A DNA stretch of 30,657 nt from a virus. The DNA lies in IMG/VR virus record IMGVR_UViG_3300021185_001776, positions 1-30,657 of that record; one strand, 5' to 3'. The notes below the pieces were generated by a model. That model had not been told where the DNA came from, searched no databases, and worked only from the letters and a program-made list of their open reading frames with translations. Shown here piece by piece: positions 6,469 to 14,185 of this stretch. Numbering within the stretch: position 1 is the stretch's first letter; each line of letters starts with the position of its first letter. The position numbers and the translations under genes are program-made.

Positions 6469-6626
6469 TGAAACCATCCCCAATAATGTCAGAAGATGTT
6501 TATAGATTTCTAAAAAATCTAGTAGACCCAGGCAAGTTTGGACACGCAGTAACTGCGGAAGTAAGAGACGAAGCAAGAGTACTGCTAGGTTTAGGAAGAG
6601 CAGAAATGGAGCAGTACAGAGCGTGA
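6468..6626 (+). CDS. Small hypothetical protein, 52 aa
   Basis: This short gene starts ATG-AAA-CCA and ends in TGA at 6624-6626. It overlaps the upstream stop by 1 nt (TAATG) and the primase GTG by 4 nt (GTGA). The tight couplings at both ends fill the whole space between two supported genes, so a real gene is likely. The product is predicted helical (SEDVYRFLKNLVD, TAEVRDEARVLLGLGRAEME) with a Gly/His turn. No family is recognised. An upstream ribosome site is weak (GGAAAG), so translation may be coupled to the previous gene. Confidence 0.58.
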   Translation: MKPSPIMSEDVYRFLKNLVDPGKFGHAVTAEVRDEARVLLGLGRAEMEQYRA

Positions 6627-7450
6627 CAGTAGAAGAATTATTAACTAAGAAAGATATTGACTTTCAGTTGAAAGGCAAAGACCTTATAGTAAAATGCTTG
6701 AATCCAGAGCATGATGATTCTAACCCGAGTATGCGTATTGATCAAGTAACTGGTATATTCAATTGCTTTTCGTGCGCTTACAAAGGTAATGTATTCTTTC
6801 TTTACGGAGAGAAGGTAAATCAGCTACAGTTACGAAGAGATTTGCTAAAGCGCAAGATACTACAAAAACGATCAGAGAGTATTGGCTTAGCCATGCCTAA
6901 AGGTGCAGAACCTTACAGCGGGGATTGGCGGGGTCTCAAACCAGAGACTTATACTAAGTTCGAGGCATTTCAGCATCACGCTCCCGACTTTATAGGCCGC
7001 ATAGTATTTCCAGTACGAGACACTAGCGGAAATATTGTAGCATTTAACGGACGACACACTAGCAATGGCATACCTAAATACAAGATTAATCCAATTGGAG
7101 CAAAGTTACCTTTCTATCCTAAAGTAAATGCTAGGGATGGTAAAATAATACTTGTAGAAGGTATCTATGATATGTTAAACTTACATGATAAAGGATTAAC
7201 AAACGCAGTATGTTCTTTCGGAACAAAGAATGTAAGTGAGGAGAAGCTGCAAATACTCAAAATGCAGGGAGTTGAAGGAGTAGACATCTTCTTTGACGGA
7301 GACGAAGCAGGACAAAAAGCAGCAGCAACAATAATTGATATGTGTGAGAAAATTGGTCTCACTACCAGAAACATCCATCTCAATGGAACTGACCCTGGTG
7401 AACTATCAGAAACTAAAGTAATTACACTAGCGAGAAAATTATATGCCTAA
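6623..7450 (+). CDS. DNA primase, CHC2 zinc finger + Toprim
   Basis: The 275-residue protein makes RNA primers for the phage fork. A zinc-binding CHC2 domain is visible: Cys25, His30, Cys48, Cys51 (KCLNPEH ... FNCFSC). A DnaG-like catalytic part follows, with RIVFPVRD and AFNGRH (about 126-145) and a Toprim domain with Glu179 in ILVEGIYD and the Asp225-Gly-Asp227 motif in FFDGDEAG. It is much shorter than bacterial DnaG and lacks the helicase-binding domain, as in many phages. The start is a GTG overlapping the preceding stop, with GGAG at 6608-6611. It overlaps the polymerase gene by 8 nt, consistent with coupled expression. Confidence 0.9.
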   Translation: MTVEELLTKKDIDFQLKGKDLIVKCLNPEHDDSNPSMRIDQVTGIFNCFSCAYKGNVFFLYGEKVNQLQLRRDLLKRKILQKRSESIGLAMPKGAEPYSGDWRGLKPETYTKFEAFQHHAPDFIGRIVFPVRDTSGNIVAFNGRHTSNGIPKYKINPIGAKLPFYPKVNARDGKIILVEGIYDMLNLHDKGLTNAVCSFGTKNVSEEKLQILKMQGVEGVDIFFDGDEAGQKAAATIIDMCEKIGLTTRNIHLNGTDPGELSETKVITLARKLYA

Positions 7451-9716
7451 AGTCGCATTAATAGAGACTAAACCAAGCAAGACTAACTTCCGACAAGAAT
7501 TTGATGGAGCTTTCGAGTTCGATCAGTTTCAGCTATGTTCGAATCCTACCATCAAGAAAGTTCTTAAGAAAGACTGCGATATCGAAATCGACAGCAGCCT
7601 CTATGACTGGATTATTCTAGTGGGCAGTGACGCTCTCAAATTCTTCACAAAAATTAATTCTGTTACAGAGTATTCAGGTAAGGTAGTAGAGCAAAAGTTC
7701 CTACCTGTAATCAATCCTGCTATGCTCGCATTTAAACCAGAAGCTCGCAAGACTTGGGAAGATTCCAAAGATAGTATCATTGGCTTTATCAGTGGTACTA
7801 AGCAAGAAACGTTTGTAGATGAAAGCATTGCTTTCGGTATTCAAGATACTGCAACTGCAAACGCATTTATTCAAGATGCAATTGACTATGACTATACTCA
7901 CGTTGCTCTTGACTCAGAGACTACTGGCTTATACCCCCGTGATGGGCATATGCTAGGTCTATCACTGTCTTACGACGGTGAGAAAGGTGCATATATTGAT
8001 ACTGAGTGTTTCGATGAAACTACTGAAGCACTATTACAGGAACTCTTTGATAAGAAGACTGTAATTTTTCACAATGCTAAGTTTGACTTGGCATTCTTTC
8101 AGTATCACTTCAATTTCAACTTTCCACAAATTGAAGACACTATGCTTCTACACTACTTGATCGACGAGAACCCAGGTACTCATGGACTCAAACAACTGGC
8201 TATGAAGTACACCCCTTACGGAGACTACGAGCAGCCTATGTATGAGTGGATTGGTGAGTATCGTAAGAATCATGGCATTCTCAAGGAGCAGTTCTCATGG
8301 GACTTAATTCCTTTTCATACTATGAAAGTATACGCTGCGATGGACTCTCTAGTTACATTTCTAGTATACGAAAAGTTCAAGAAGATCAAGCAAAACGCTA
8401 AACTGTTATGGGTATATGATAACATTCTTATTCCTGGTACTCGCTTTCTTCTAAATGTACAAGATAACGGTGTTCCTTTCGACAGGACTCGACTTCTTGT
8501 TGCACAAGAATTAATGCAGTCGGATATTGATGCAGCCGTCAAAACTCTCTACACAAATCCTGCTATTGCTCGATTTGAAGAAGTTCAAGGCAAGCAATTC
8601 AACCCTAACAGTACAGTGCAACTTCGTAGCTTGTTGTTTGACTTCCTAGGTCTACAGCCTACTGGCAAGAAAACCGGCACAGGTGCAAACTCTACAGATG
8701 CGGAAGTTCTAGGTGAGCTTGCTGAGAAATCGGATGTTCCAGCTTTGATTCTTGATATTCGTCAGAAGTCAAAAATCAAAAATACTTACCTAGATAAAAT
8801 TATTCCACAGCTAGATCGTGATAGTCACCTTCGTACAGGTTTTAATCTGCACGGAACTACTTCTGGTCGTCTAAGCTCTAGTGGTAAACTCAATATGCAG
8901 CAGTTGCCGCGAGACAATCCTATTGTTAAGGGCTGTATCAAAGCACGCCCAGGGCATCAGATTGTCGCAATGGACTTAACAACTGCCGAAGTATATGTAG
9001 CTGCTGTACTTGCAGAGGACAAAGCTTTAATGGATGTATTCCGTTCCGGAGGTAACTTTCACAGTACGATTGCTAAGACAGTGTTTAAGCTACCTTGCGA
9101 TGTTGAAGATGTTGCCACTCTACACTCTGTAGAGCGTCAAGCTGCTAAAGCTGTAACCTTTGGTATCATGTATGGTGCTGGCGCTAGAAAAATTAGTCAG
9201 GAAGTTACCAAGAGTTCTGGTACTTTTTTCAGCCCTCAAGAAGCTCAAGAAGTTATTGATGACTACTTCAAGAGCTTTCACAAGCTCAAGAGCTGGATTA
9301 AGCACAATGAGAGCTATATAGAGCAGAATGGCTTTATATATAGTTTCTTTGGTAGAAAGCGCAGGCTGCCAAATGTGGCATCAACTGATAAAGGTATTAA
9401 GAGCCATACAATACGGTCAGGCCTAAACTTTCTAGTTCAGTCTGCGGCTTCTGACATTAACTTGTTGGGTGCCATAGATATGGAAGCCTATATTAATGCG
9501 AAAGGTATGAAGTCTAAAATCTTTGCACTAGTACATGACTCCATTCTTGCAGAAGTTCCCGATGAAGAAGTCGATATGTATCGTAGTAAACTACAGCAAT
9601 TCATTCAAATGGATCGTGGCATTTCCATTCCAGGAGCTGCAGTAGGTTGTGACTTCGATATTGGGGGAGACTATTCAATGGGTAAGTTCGAGACTAAGTA
9701 CGGTCAGTACCTTTGA
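7443..9716 (+). CDS. polA: DNA polymerase, family A with 3'-5' exonuclease
   Basis: At 757 residues this is the replicative polymerase. The proofreading domain has ExoI Asp157/Glu159 (ALDSETTG), ExoII NAKFD (211-215) and ExoIII Tyr297/Asp301. The polymerase domain has motif A with Asp511 and Glu516 (MDLTTAEVY), motif B Arg565/Lys569/Phe573/Tyr577 (RQAAKAVTFGIMYG), and motif C His698-Asp699 (LVHDS). There is no 5'-3' exonuclease domain; a separate gene at 16405 supplies it. Phe573 corresponds to E. coli Phe762, the residue used in viral ecology to classify phage polymerases. Motif A has DLTTAEVY in place of the usual DYSQIELR, a variant I associate with T5-type polymerases. All catalytic residues are present. 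Confidence 0.96.
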   Translation: MPKVALIETKPSKTNFRQEFDGAFEFDQFQLCSNPTIKKVLKKDCDIEIDSSLYDWIILVGSDALKFFTKINSVTEYSGKVVEQKFLPVINPAMLAFKPEARKTWEDSKDSIIGFISGTKQETFVDESIAFGIQDTATANAFIQDAIDYDYTHVALDSETTGLYPRDGHMLGLSLSYDGEKGAYIDTECFDETTEALLQELFDKKTVIFHNAKFDLAFFQYHFNFNFPQIEDTMLLHYLIDENPGTHGLKQLAMKYTPYGDYEQPMYEWIGEYRKNHGILKEQFSWDLIPFHTMKVYAAMDSLVTFLVYEKFKKIKQNAKLLWVYDNILIPGTRFLLNVQDNGVPFDRTRLLVAQELMQSDIDAAVKTLYTNPAIARFEEVQGKQFNPNSTVQLRSLLFDFLGLQPTGKKTGTGANSTDAEVLGELAEKSDVPALILDIRQKSKIKNTYLDKIIPQLDRDSHLRTGFNLHGTTSGRLSSSGKLNMQQLPRDNPIVKGCIKARPGHQIVAMDLTTAEVYVAAVLAEDKALMDVFRSGGNFHSTIAKTVFKLPCDVEDVATLHSVERQAAKAVTFGIMYGAGARKISQEVTKSSGTFFSPQEAQEVIDDYFKSFHKLKSWIKHNESYIEQNGFIYSFFGRKRRLPNVASTDKGIKSHTIRSGLNFLVQSAASDINLLGAIDMEAYINAKGMKSKIFALVHDSILAEVPDEEVDMYRSKLQQFIQMDRGISIPGAAVGCDFDIGGDYSMGKFETKYGQYL

Positions 9717-10204
9717 TAATAACCTATAAAACTATTAATAAGATTAAGTTTCCTGTGTTCCAGTTACCAAACTCTAATTGGAGTACACAGGACGGCCTTA
9801 TGTTTATAGATCGAGAAATTGTAGACGATAAGAATATGCGTGGAGATACTCTCGGATTGAGAAGACTTCAAAGCCCTTTCACTATGATGAAACTTAATCG
9901 TTCCGTTAATAATATTATAGGTATAATAAAACAACCAAGAAATACTTTTATTGATTCTACTGGTACTCCATTTATATACCAGAAGACTTTATTTGTTACC
10001 TTAAAATATTTAAAAATAACGAAGATAGTACGAAGAGACATTGCAACCTTAGTATATGTACGAAGTTGCAACTCTCCCTTCACCGTACCAAGACCTCCTG
10101 CAGATGATATGCGTTGGGCAGGGGTATTGCATCTTCACGGATTCCCTTGGGAATTATATGAGTATTCTGAGTCATACCAGAAAGATACTCGTAGGAAAAT
10201 ATAA
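9713..10204 (+). CDS. Hypothetical protein between polymerase and PhoH
   Basis: This 163-residue protein is not recognised. It starts at a TTG that overlaps the polymerase stop by 4 nt (TTGA) and ends directly before the PhoH ATG, so translation is probably coupled. The sequence is rich in beta-type stretches and basic residues, with NRSVNNIIGIIKQP, a hydrophobic TLFVTLKYLKITKIV, and a Trp/His/Pro-rich end (DMRWAGVLHLHGFPWEL). No catalytic motif or membrane segment stands out. Location inside the replication operon suggests a replication accessory role, but this is inference. Expression from a TTG start without a strong ribosome site would be weak. Confidence 0.6.
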   Translation: MIITYKTINKIKFPVFQLPNSNWSTQDGLMFIDREIVDDKNMRGDTLGLRRLQSPFTMMKLNRSVNNIIGIIKQPRNTFIDSTGTPFIYQKTLFVTLKYLKITKIVRRDIATLVYVRSCNSPFTVPRPPADDMRWAGVLHLHGFPWELYEYSESYQKDTRRKI

Positions 10205-10864
10205 ATGGCAAAAAGAAATAGACTATTAGCATCTGGAAACTTACAGCTACAAGAAATTGAGCCTCTTACTAAGAATCAACTCAAAGCCTTTGAGAGCGAT
10301 AAGCATTTAGTGCTACATGGCGTGGCTGGCACAGGAAAAACATTCATATCATGCTACTTAGCATTTGATGATATATTAAAGAATGAATACAATAGCCTAG
10401 TTATAATCCGTAGTGCCGTTCCTACTAGAGACATTGGTTTCTTGCCTGGTAACGAAAAGGAAAAATCTTCCGTCTATGAAGAACCTTATAAGGACATTTG
10501 TATAGAGTTATTTCAACGAGGTGATGCTTACGAGATTTGTAAAACAAAAGGTTTAGTCCATTTTATGACAACCTCTTTTATTAGAGGAGTGACATTACGA
10601 GATGCAGTTGTACTCATTGATGAGTGTCAAAATATGTCTTTTCATGAGCTAGACTCAATTATAACTCGCATGGGTGAAGGTTGCCGAGTTATATTTTGTG
10701 GAGACTTCAGACAAGCAGACCTTAGTGACAATGGGTTAACAAAGTTTATTCGAGTATTGAAAGCAATGGATGAGTTTACGCTAGTAGACTTTGAAGCTGC
10801 CGACATAGTACGAAGTGATTTTGTTAAAAAGTATATCATCGCAAAAACAGATTTAGGCTTATGA
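10205..10864 (+). CDS. phoH: PhoH-like P-loop ATPase
   Basis: The 219-residue protein is a compact PhoH family ATPase. Evidence: an LTKNQLKAFE entry motif, Walker A GVAGTGKT (39-46), the PhoH-typical IIRSAVPTRDIGFLPG segment (68-82), Walker B VVLIDECQN with Asp139/Glu140, and the GDFRQADL motif near 176. PhoH genes are frequent in marine phage genomes and act in nucleic acid metabolism or stress; the exact role in phages is unsettled. Here it sits inside the replication cluster, between the polymerase and a D10-like helicase, and its stop overlaps the next ATG (ATGA). It is shorter than host PhoH proteins but retains all core ATPase motifs. Confidence 0.9.
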   Translation: MAKRNRLLASGNLQLQEIEPLTKNQLKAFESDKHLVLHGVAGTGKTFISCYLAFDDILKNEYNSLVIIRSAVPTRDIGFLPGNEKEKSSVYEEPYKDICIELFQRGDAYEICKTKGLVHFMTTSFIRGVTLRDAVVLIDECQNMSFHELDSIITRMGEGCRVIFCGDFRQADLSDNGLTKFIRVLKAMDEFTLVDFEAADIVRSDFVKKYIIAKTDLGL

Positions 10865-12144
10865 GTAAAGCAGTTTTAAGTAATAGGATATTTATGGATT
10901 GTACCCCTGAACTACAGGAGTCAATAGATAAAGAATTAACCTATAAAATACCTTCATGGAATGCTGACGAACCTCCTCAGGTTATCAAGAATATGGGCAT
11001 CATTAAGAAAGGGTTAATTACCATTCCTATTGGTAGAACTGACTTAATACCAGAAGACTATGAGATAGTTGATAAGCGGTTGAGTATTGAAGCAGACTTC
11101 CCTGAGTTCAGATTTGAGCTTAGGGAAAGTCAGCAACAAGTATACGATGAGATTGAGGATAACGCTATAATTAACGCTTGGGTTAGTTGGGGTAAAACCT
11201 TCACGGGGTTGGCCATAGCTGGAAAACTAGGGCTAAAGACCTTAATCGTAACTCATACAGTTGCACTACGAAATCAGTGGGCGAAGGAAGTTAAGAAAGT
11301 ATACGGCTTTGAGCCTGCTATAATTGGTAGTGGTAGATTTGAGCTAGATAAACCTATAGTGATAGGCAATACACAAACTTTATACCGAAACATGGACAAA
11401 CTTCGGAAAGAGTTTGGAACAATTATACTGGATGAAATGCATCATGTAAGCAGCCCAACTTTTTCCAGAATTTTGGACATAAGTCATGCAAGGTATAAGA
11501 TAGGCTTGTCAGGAACAATTGAAAGAAAAGACGGAAAGCACGTAGTTTTTCGTGATTATTTCAGCTCTAAGGTATTTAAGCCTCCAAAAGAAAACTTTAT
11601 GACTCCTACTATACACATAGTAAAGTCAGACATACGTTTTATGGACGGTGGAACTCCCTGGGCAAATAGAGTTACCGCTCTAGCAAACAATGAAGAATAT
11701 CGCCATTCTGTTGCCATATTAGCGGCAGCATATGCAGCCAGAGGCCATAAAGTTCTGGTGGTAAGCGATAGAGTAGGCTTTTTAAGAGGTTGCGCCGAAC
11801 TGACCGGAGAAAAAGCAGTTTGTGTTACGGGCGAGGTCGAGCATGAGGAAAGAGAAAAGCTTGTGGACGGAATTTTGTATGGGGATAAGAATGTTTTGTT
11901 CGGAACTCAATCAATTTTCTCCGAAGGTATCTCAGTAAACAATCTAAGTTGTCTAATACTAGGTACTCCCATAAATAATGAGCCTCTATTGACACAATTA
12001 ATAGGACGAGTGATCAGACTACAGGAGGGCAAGAGAGATCCAGTAGTGATAGATATTCATCTGAAAGGTAATACTGCAAATAGACAGGCTTCCAATAGAG
12101 TAGGCTATTATATGAAGCAGGGCTACAAGATTACTCAGATATAA
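10861..12144 (+). CDS. SF2 helicase, UvsW / T5 D10-like
   Basis: The 427-residue protein is a superfamily 2 helicase with the order expected of UvsW-type branch-migration helicases. A Q-like LRESQQ motif is at 87-92. Walker A is atypical, WVSWGKT (107-113), with Ser-Trp where Gly-x-Gly is usual. A DEMH box (191-194), an SGT motif III (217-219), a conserved VVSDR around 304 and a final QLIGRVIR motif follow. T4 UvsW remodels stalled forks and R-loops, and T5 D10 branch-migrates Holliday junctions, so this enzyme likely acts in recombination-dependent replication with the SbcCD-like and resolvase genes downstream. It overlaps PhoH by 4 nt and ends just upstream of promoter P5. Confidence 0.88.
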   Translation: MSKAVLSNRIFMDCTPELQESIDKELTYKIPSWNADEPPQVIKNMGIIKKGLITIPIGRTDLIPEDYEIVDKRLSIEADFPEFRFELRESQQQVYDEIEDNAIINAWVSWGKTFTGLAIAGKLGLKTLIVTHTVALRNQWAKEVKKVYGFEPAIIGSGRFELDKPIVIGNTQTLYRNMDKLRKEFGTIILDEMHHVSSPTFSRILDISHARYKIGLSGTIERKDGKHVVFRDYFSSKVFKPPKENFMTPTIHIVKSDIRFMDGGTPWANRVTALANNEEYRHSVAILAAAYAARGHKVLVVSDRVGFLRGCAELTGEKAVCVTGEVEHEEREKLVDGILYGDKNVLFGTQSIFSEGISVNNLSCLILGTPINNEPLLTQLIGRVIRLQEGKRDPVVIDIHLKGNTANRQASNRVGYYMKQGYKITQI

Positions 12145-12154
12145 AAAATAGTTC

Positions 12155-12183
12155 TTGACAAATAGGTAAAAGTTTAGTATAAT
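12155..12183 (+). promoter_or_regulatory. sigma70-type promoter P5 touching a start codon
   Basis: TTGACA (12155-12160), a 17-nt spacer and TATAAT (12178-12183), preceded by AAAAAATAGTTC after the helicase stop at 12144. The last base of TATAAT is immediately followed by the ATG at 12184. A transcript from this promoter would start several nt downstream, so it would miss that ATG and serve the SSB and later genes. Confidence 0.86.
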
Positions 12184-12597
12184 ATGTTCTTATATAATTG
12201 GAAAAAGATATACGATGCGGCAAACGGCTCTACTACAGAGTGTTTCCGCATATTTGAGATGCTTGTAAAAAGCAAAGTTCCAAATAATCGTTACGATAAG
12301 ATATACAAGTATCGTAATACAGACTTTAATGGCAGGAGTTTTTTAGTTCATGCGGATGTTCTATTGTATAACTCATTTCATTACAGCCCGCGAGAAATCG
12401 CGATATACCTTTCGATAGCTGGACTACGCAAATTACCGCACTGGATAGCTACGAAAGACACAACCCTAGACTTGCTTCATGTACCGGATGAAGATGTAGT
12501 CCTCGAAGCACTATACGAAAGCAGACTATTTCATATCGAAGATCGCAAAGTGCATTTTAGATATGAGGAAGCCCCAACTAAAGAGGAATTAAACTAA
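12184..12597 (+). CDS. Hypothetical protein upstream of SSB gene
   Basis: The 137-residue protein is unrecognised. It begins MFLYNWKKIYDAANG and appears mainly helical, with RIFEMLVKSKVP, a beta-like RSFLVHADVLLY, SPREIAIYLSIAGL (about 65-78, a possible HTH) and a charged end. The start is uncertain: the ATG at 12184 directly follows the promoter -10 box and no ribosome site is visible ahead of it. The next in-frame Met is residue 26 (about 12259), also without a good site. If the ATG is used, the mRNA must come from read-through of the upstream transcript. It overlaps the SSB gene by 1 nt (TAATG). Confidence 0.6.
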   Translation: MFLYNWKKIYDAANGSTTECFRIFEMLVKSKVPNNRYDKIYKYRNTDFNGRSFLVHADVLLYNSFHYSPREIAIYLSIAGLRKLPHWIATKDTTLDLLHVPDEDVVLEALYESRLFHIEDRKVHFRYEEAPTKEELN

Positions 12598-13229
12598 TGG
12601 CAATATCATTCAATCAACAGAAAGGCGCAGCACAAAAATCATCAATCGACACTTTTTCATTCCGAGACGGAGACAACAAGATGCGTCTTGTTGGCGACGT
12701 ACTAGCTCGCTATGTCTACTGGATAGAAGGTGAAAACGGCAAGAACATTCCACTAGAGTGTTTGTCTTTTGATCGTAACGCCGAGCGTTTCACAAACATC
12801 GAAAAAGATTGGGTTCGCGAATATTATCCCGATCTCAAGTGTGGCTGGAGCTACGCTATGCAGTGTATCGATCCTGCAGACAATAAAGTAAAAGTAGTAA
12901 ACCTAAAGAAGAAGTTGTGGGAGCAAATTATTACTGCCGCAGAAGACTTAGGTGACCCTACAGATGTAACTACTGGCTGGGACGTTTGTTTCAAGCGAGT
13001 AAAGACTGGGCCTCTTCCTTACAATGTAGAGTACCAATTACAAGTACTAAAGTGTAAGCCTCGCCCACTAGAAGCAGCTGAAGCTGCTGCTATTGAAGGT
13101 CTCAAGTCTATGGACGAAGTAATGACTCGCCCAACTCCAGATGCTCAGAAAGAGCTTCTCGACCGCCTACGTGGCCCATCACAAGAGCAGATGGATGAGA
13201 GCTTGGAAGCTGAGTTCAATATTGGATGA
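12597..13229 (+). CDS. Single-stranded DNA-binding protein
   Basis: This 210-residue protein is the likely phage SSB. It has an OB-like core: DNKMRLVGDVLARYVYW, then LECLSFDR, YPDLKCGWSYAMQCID, KVKVVNLKKKLWEQI, GWDVCFKRVKTG, and VEYQLQVLKCKP. An acidic C-terminal tail (DESLEAEFNIG) resembles the partner-binding tails of phage SSBs such as T7 gp2.5 and T4 gp32. Unlike gp32, no zinc-binding Cys/His quartet is evident. SSB coats unwound template and coordinates polymerase and recombination enzymes. It overlaps the preceding gene by 1 nt and the SbcD-like gene by 4 nt (ATGA), with AGAGGA ahead of the ATG. Position matches D11 of T5, itself described as DNA-binding as far as I recall. Fold call is moderately sure. 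Confidence 0.72.
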   Translation: MAISFNQQKGAAQKSSIDTFSFRDGDNKMRLVGDVLARYVYWIEGENGKNIPLECLSFDRNAERFTNIEKDWVREYYPDLKCGWSYAMQCIDPADNKVKVVNLKKKLWEQIITAAEDLGDPTDVTTGWDVCFKRVKTGPLPYNVEYQLQVLKCKPRPLEAAEAAAIEGLKSMDEVMTRPTPDAQKELLDRLRGPSQEQMDESLEAEFNIG

Positions 13230-14185
13230 TCTTATTCACCGCAGATTGGCATATTAAACTAGGTCAAAAGAATGTGCCTGTACCTTGGGCATTGAATAGA
13301 TACCATCTATTCTTTAAGCAAATTAAAGAAATAGAAAAAGAATGTTCAATGCACATTATAGGCGGAGACTTATTTGATCGTTTGCCGACTATGGAAGAAT
13401 TAGAACTGTACTTCACGTTTATTCGTGGAGTACAGATTCCAACGATAATCTATGACGGTAATCACGAAGCTACAAAGAAGACTAAAACTTTCTTTAGCCA
13501 ACTAAAACAAGTCACTAGAGATATCAATCCTCTAGTGACAATAATCGATATTTCTTATATAGATAAAGATTTAGGCTTCGGAATACTTCCTTACACTGAG
13601 TTACATAAGAAAGGTATTATAGAGCATTTTGATGTTAAGAAACCTTTATTTACTCATGTCAGGGGCGAGATACCTCCTCATGTAAAACCTGAGATTGACT
13701 TAGACGACTTGTCTGAGTTCCCAGTAGTATTTGCAGGAGACCTACATTCTCACTCTAATACGCAAAGAAATATTGTATATCCAGGTAGTCCTATGACGAC
13801 TTCATTTCATAGAAGTAAAGTCTCAACGGGGTATCTACTCATTGACGAAAATTCTTGGAATTGGATGTGGGAAGAGTTCAAACTACCTCAGCTAATTCGT
13901 AAAACAGTTACCTCTACAGAAGAAATGGTTGAAACAGACTACGACCATACAATCTATGAGATAGAAGGTGATATTCAGGAATTGGCTGCAATTAAAAACT
14001 CTGACCTACTCGACAAAAAAGTAGTAAAGAGAAATACCGAAGCTACTCTTATTATGGAAAAGGATATGTCCATTGAAGAAGAGTTGTCCGAGTATCTAAA
14101 GTACATATTAGGTATAAACGAAGAAAAAATTACTGGAATACTAGGCACATTTAATGATTACTCTCAAACATCTCAAGTGGAATAA
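13226..14185 (+). CDS. sbcD: SbcD/gp47-like recombination nuclease subunit
   Basis: The 319-residue protein is a calcineurin-type metallophosphoesterase. The motifs are in order: DWH (Asp7, His9), GGDLFD with Asp48, GNHE (Asn79, His80), His144 in THVRG, and GDLHSH (His174, His176). All expected metal ligands are present. Such proteins pair with an SbcC-like ATPase to process double-strand ends and hairpins in recombination and replication; T4 gp47 and T5 D12 are the phage counterparts. It overlaps SSB by 4 nt and the SbcC-like gene by 32 nt, so the two subunits are translationally coupled. Length is close to T4 gp47 (about 340 aa). Confidence 0.93.
   Translation: MILFTADWHIKLGQKNVPVPWALNRYHLFFKQIKEIEKECSMHIIGGDLFDRLPTMEELELYFTFIRGVQIPTIIYDGNHEATKKTKTFFSQLKQVTRDINPLVTIIDISYIDKDLGFGILPYTELHKKGIIEHFDVKKPLFTHVRGEIPPHVKPEIDLDDLSEFPVVFAGDLHSHSNTQRNIVYPGSPMTTSFHRSKVSTGYLLIDENSWNWMWEEFKLPQLIRKTVTSTEEMVETDYDHTIYEIEGDIQELAAIKNSDLLDKKVVKRNTEATLIMEKDMSIEEELSEYLKYILGINEEKITGILGTFNDYSQTSQVE

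Noticed and set aside
15-9716. A 2-aminoadenine (Z) genome pathway, suggested by a MazG-like gene together with a family A polymerase
   Set aside because: No PurZ-like synthetase or DatZ-like phosphohydrolase is in the window, and the polymerase looks T5-like. MazG-like enzymes also occur in ordinary phages.
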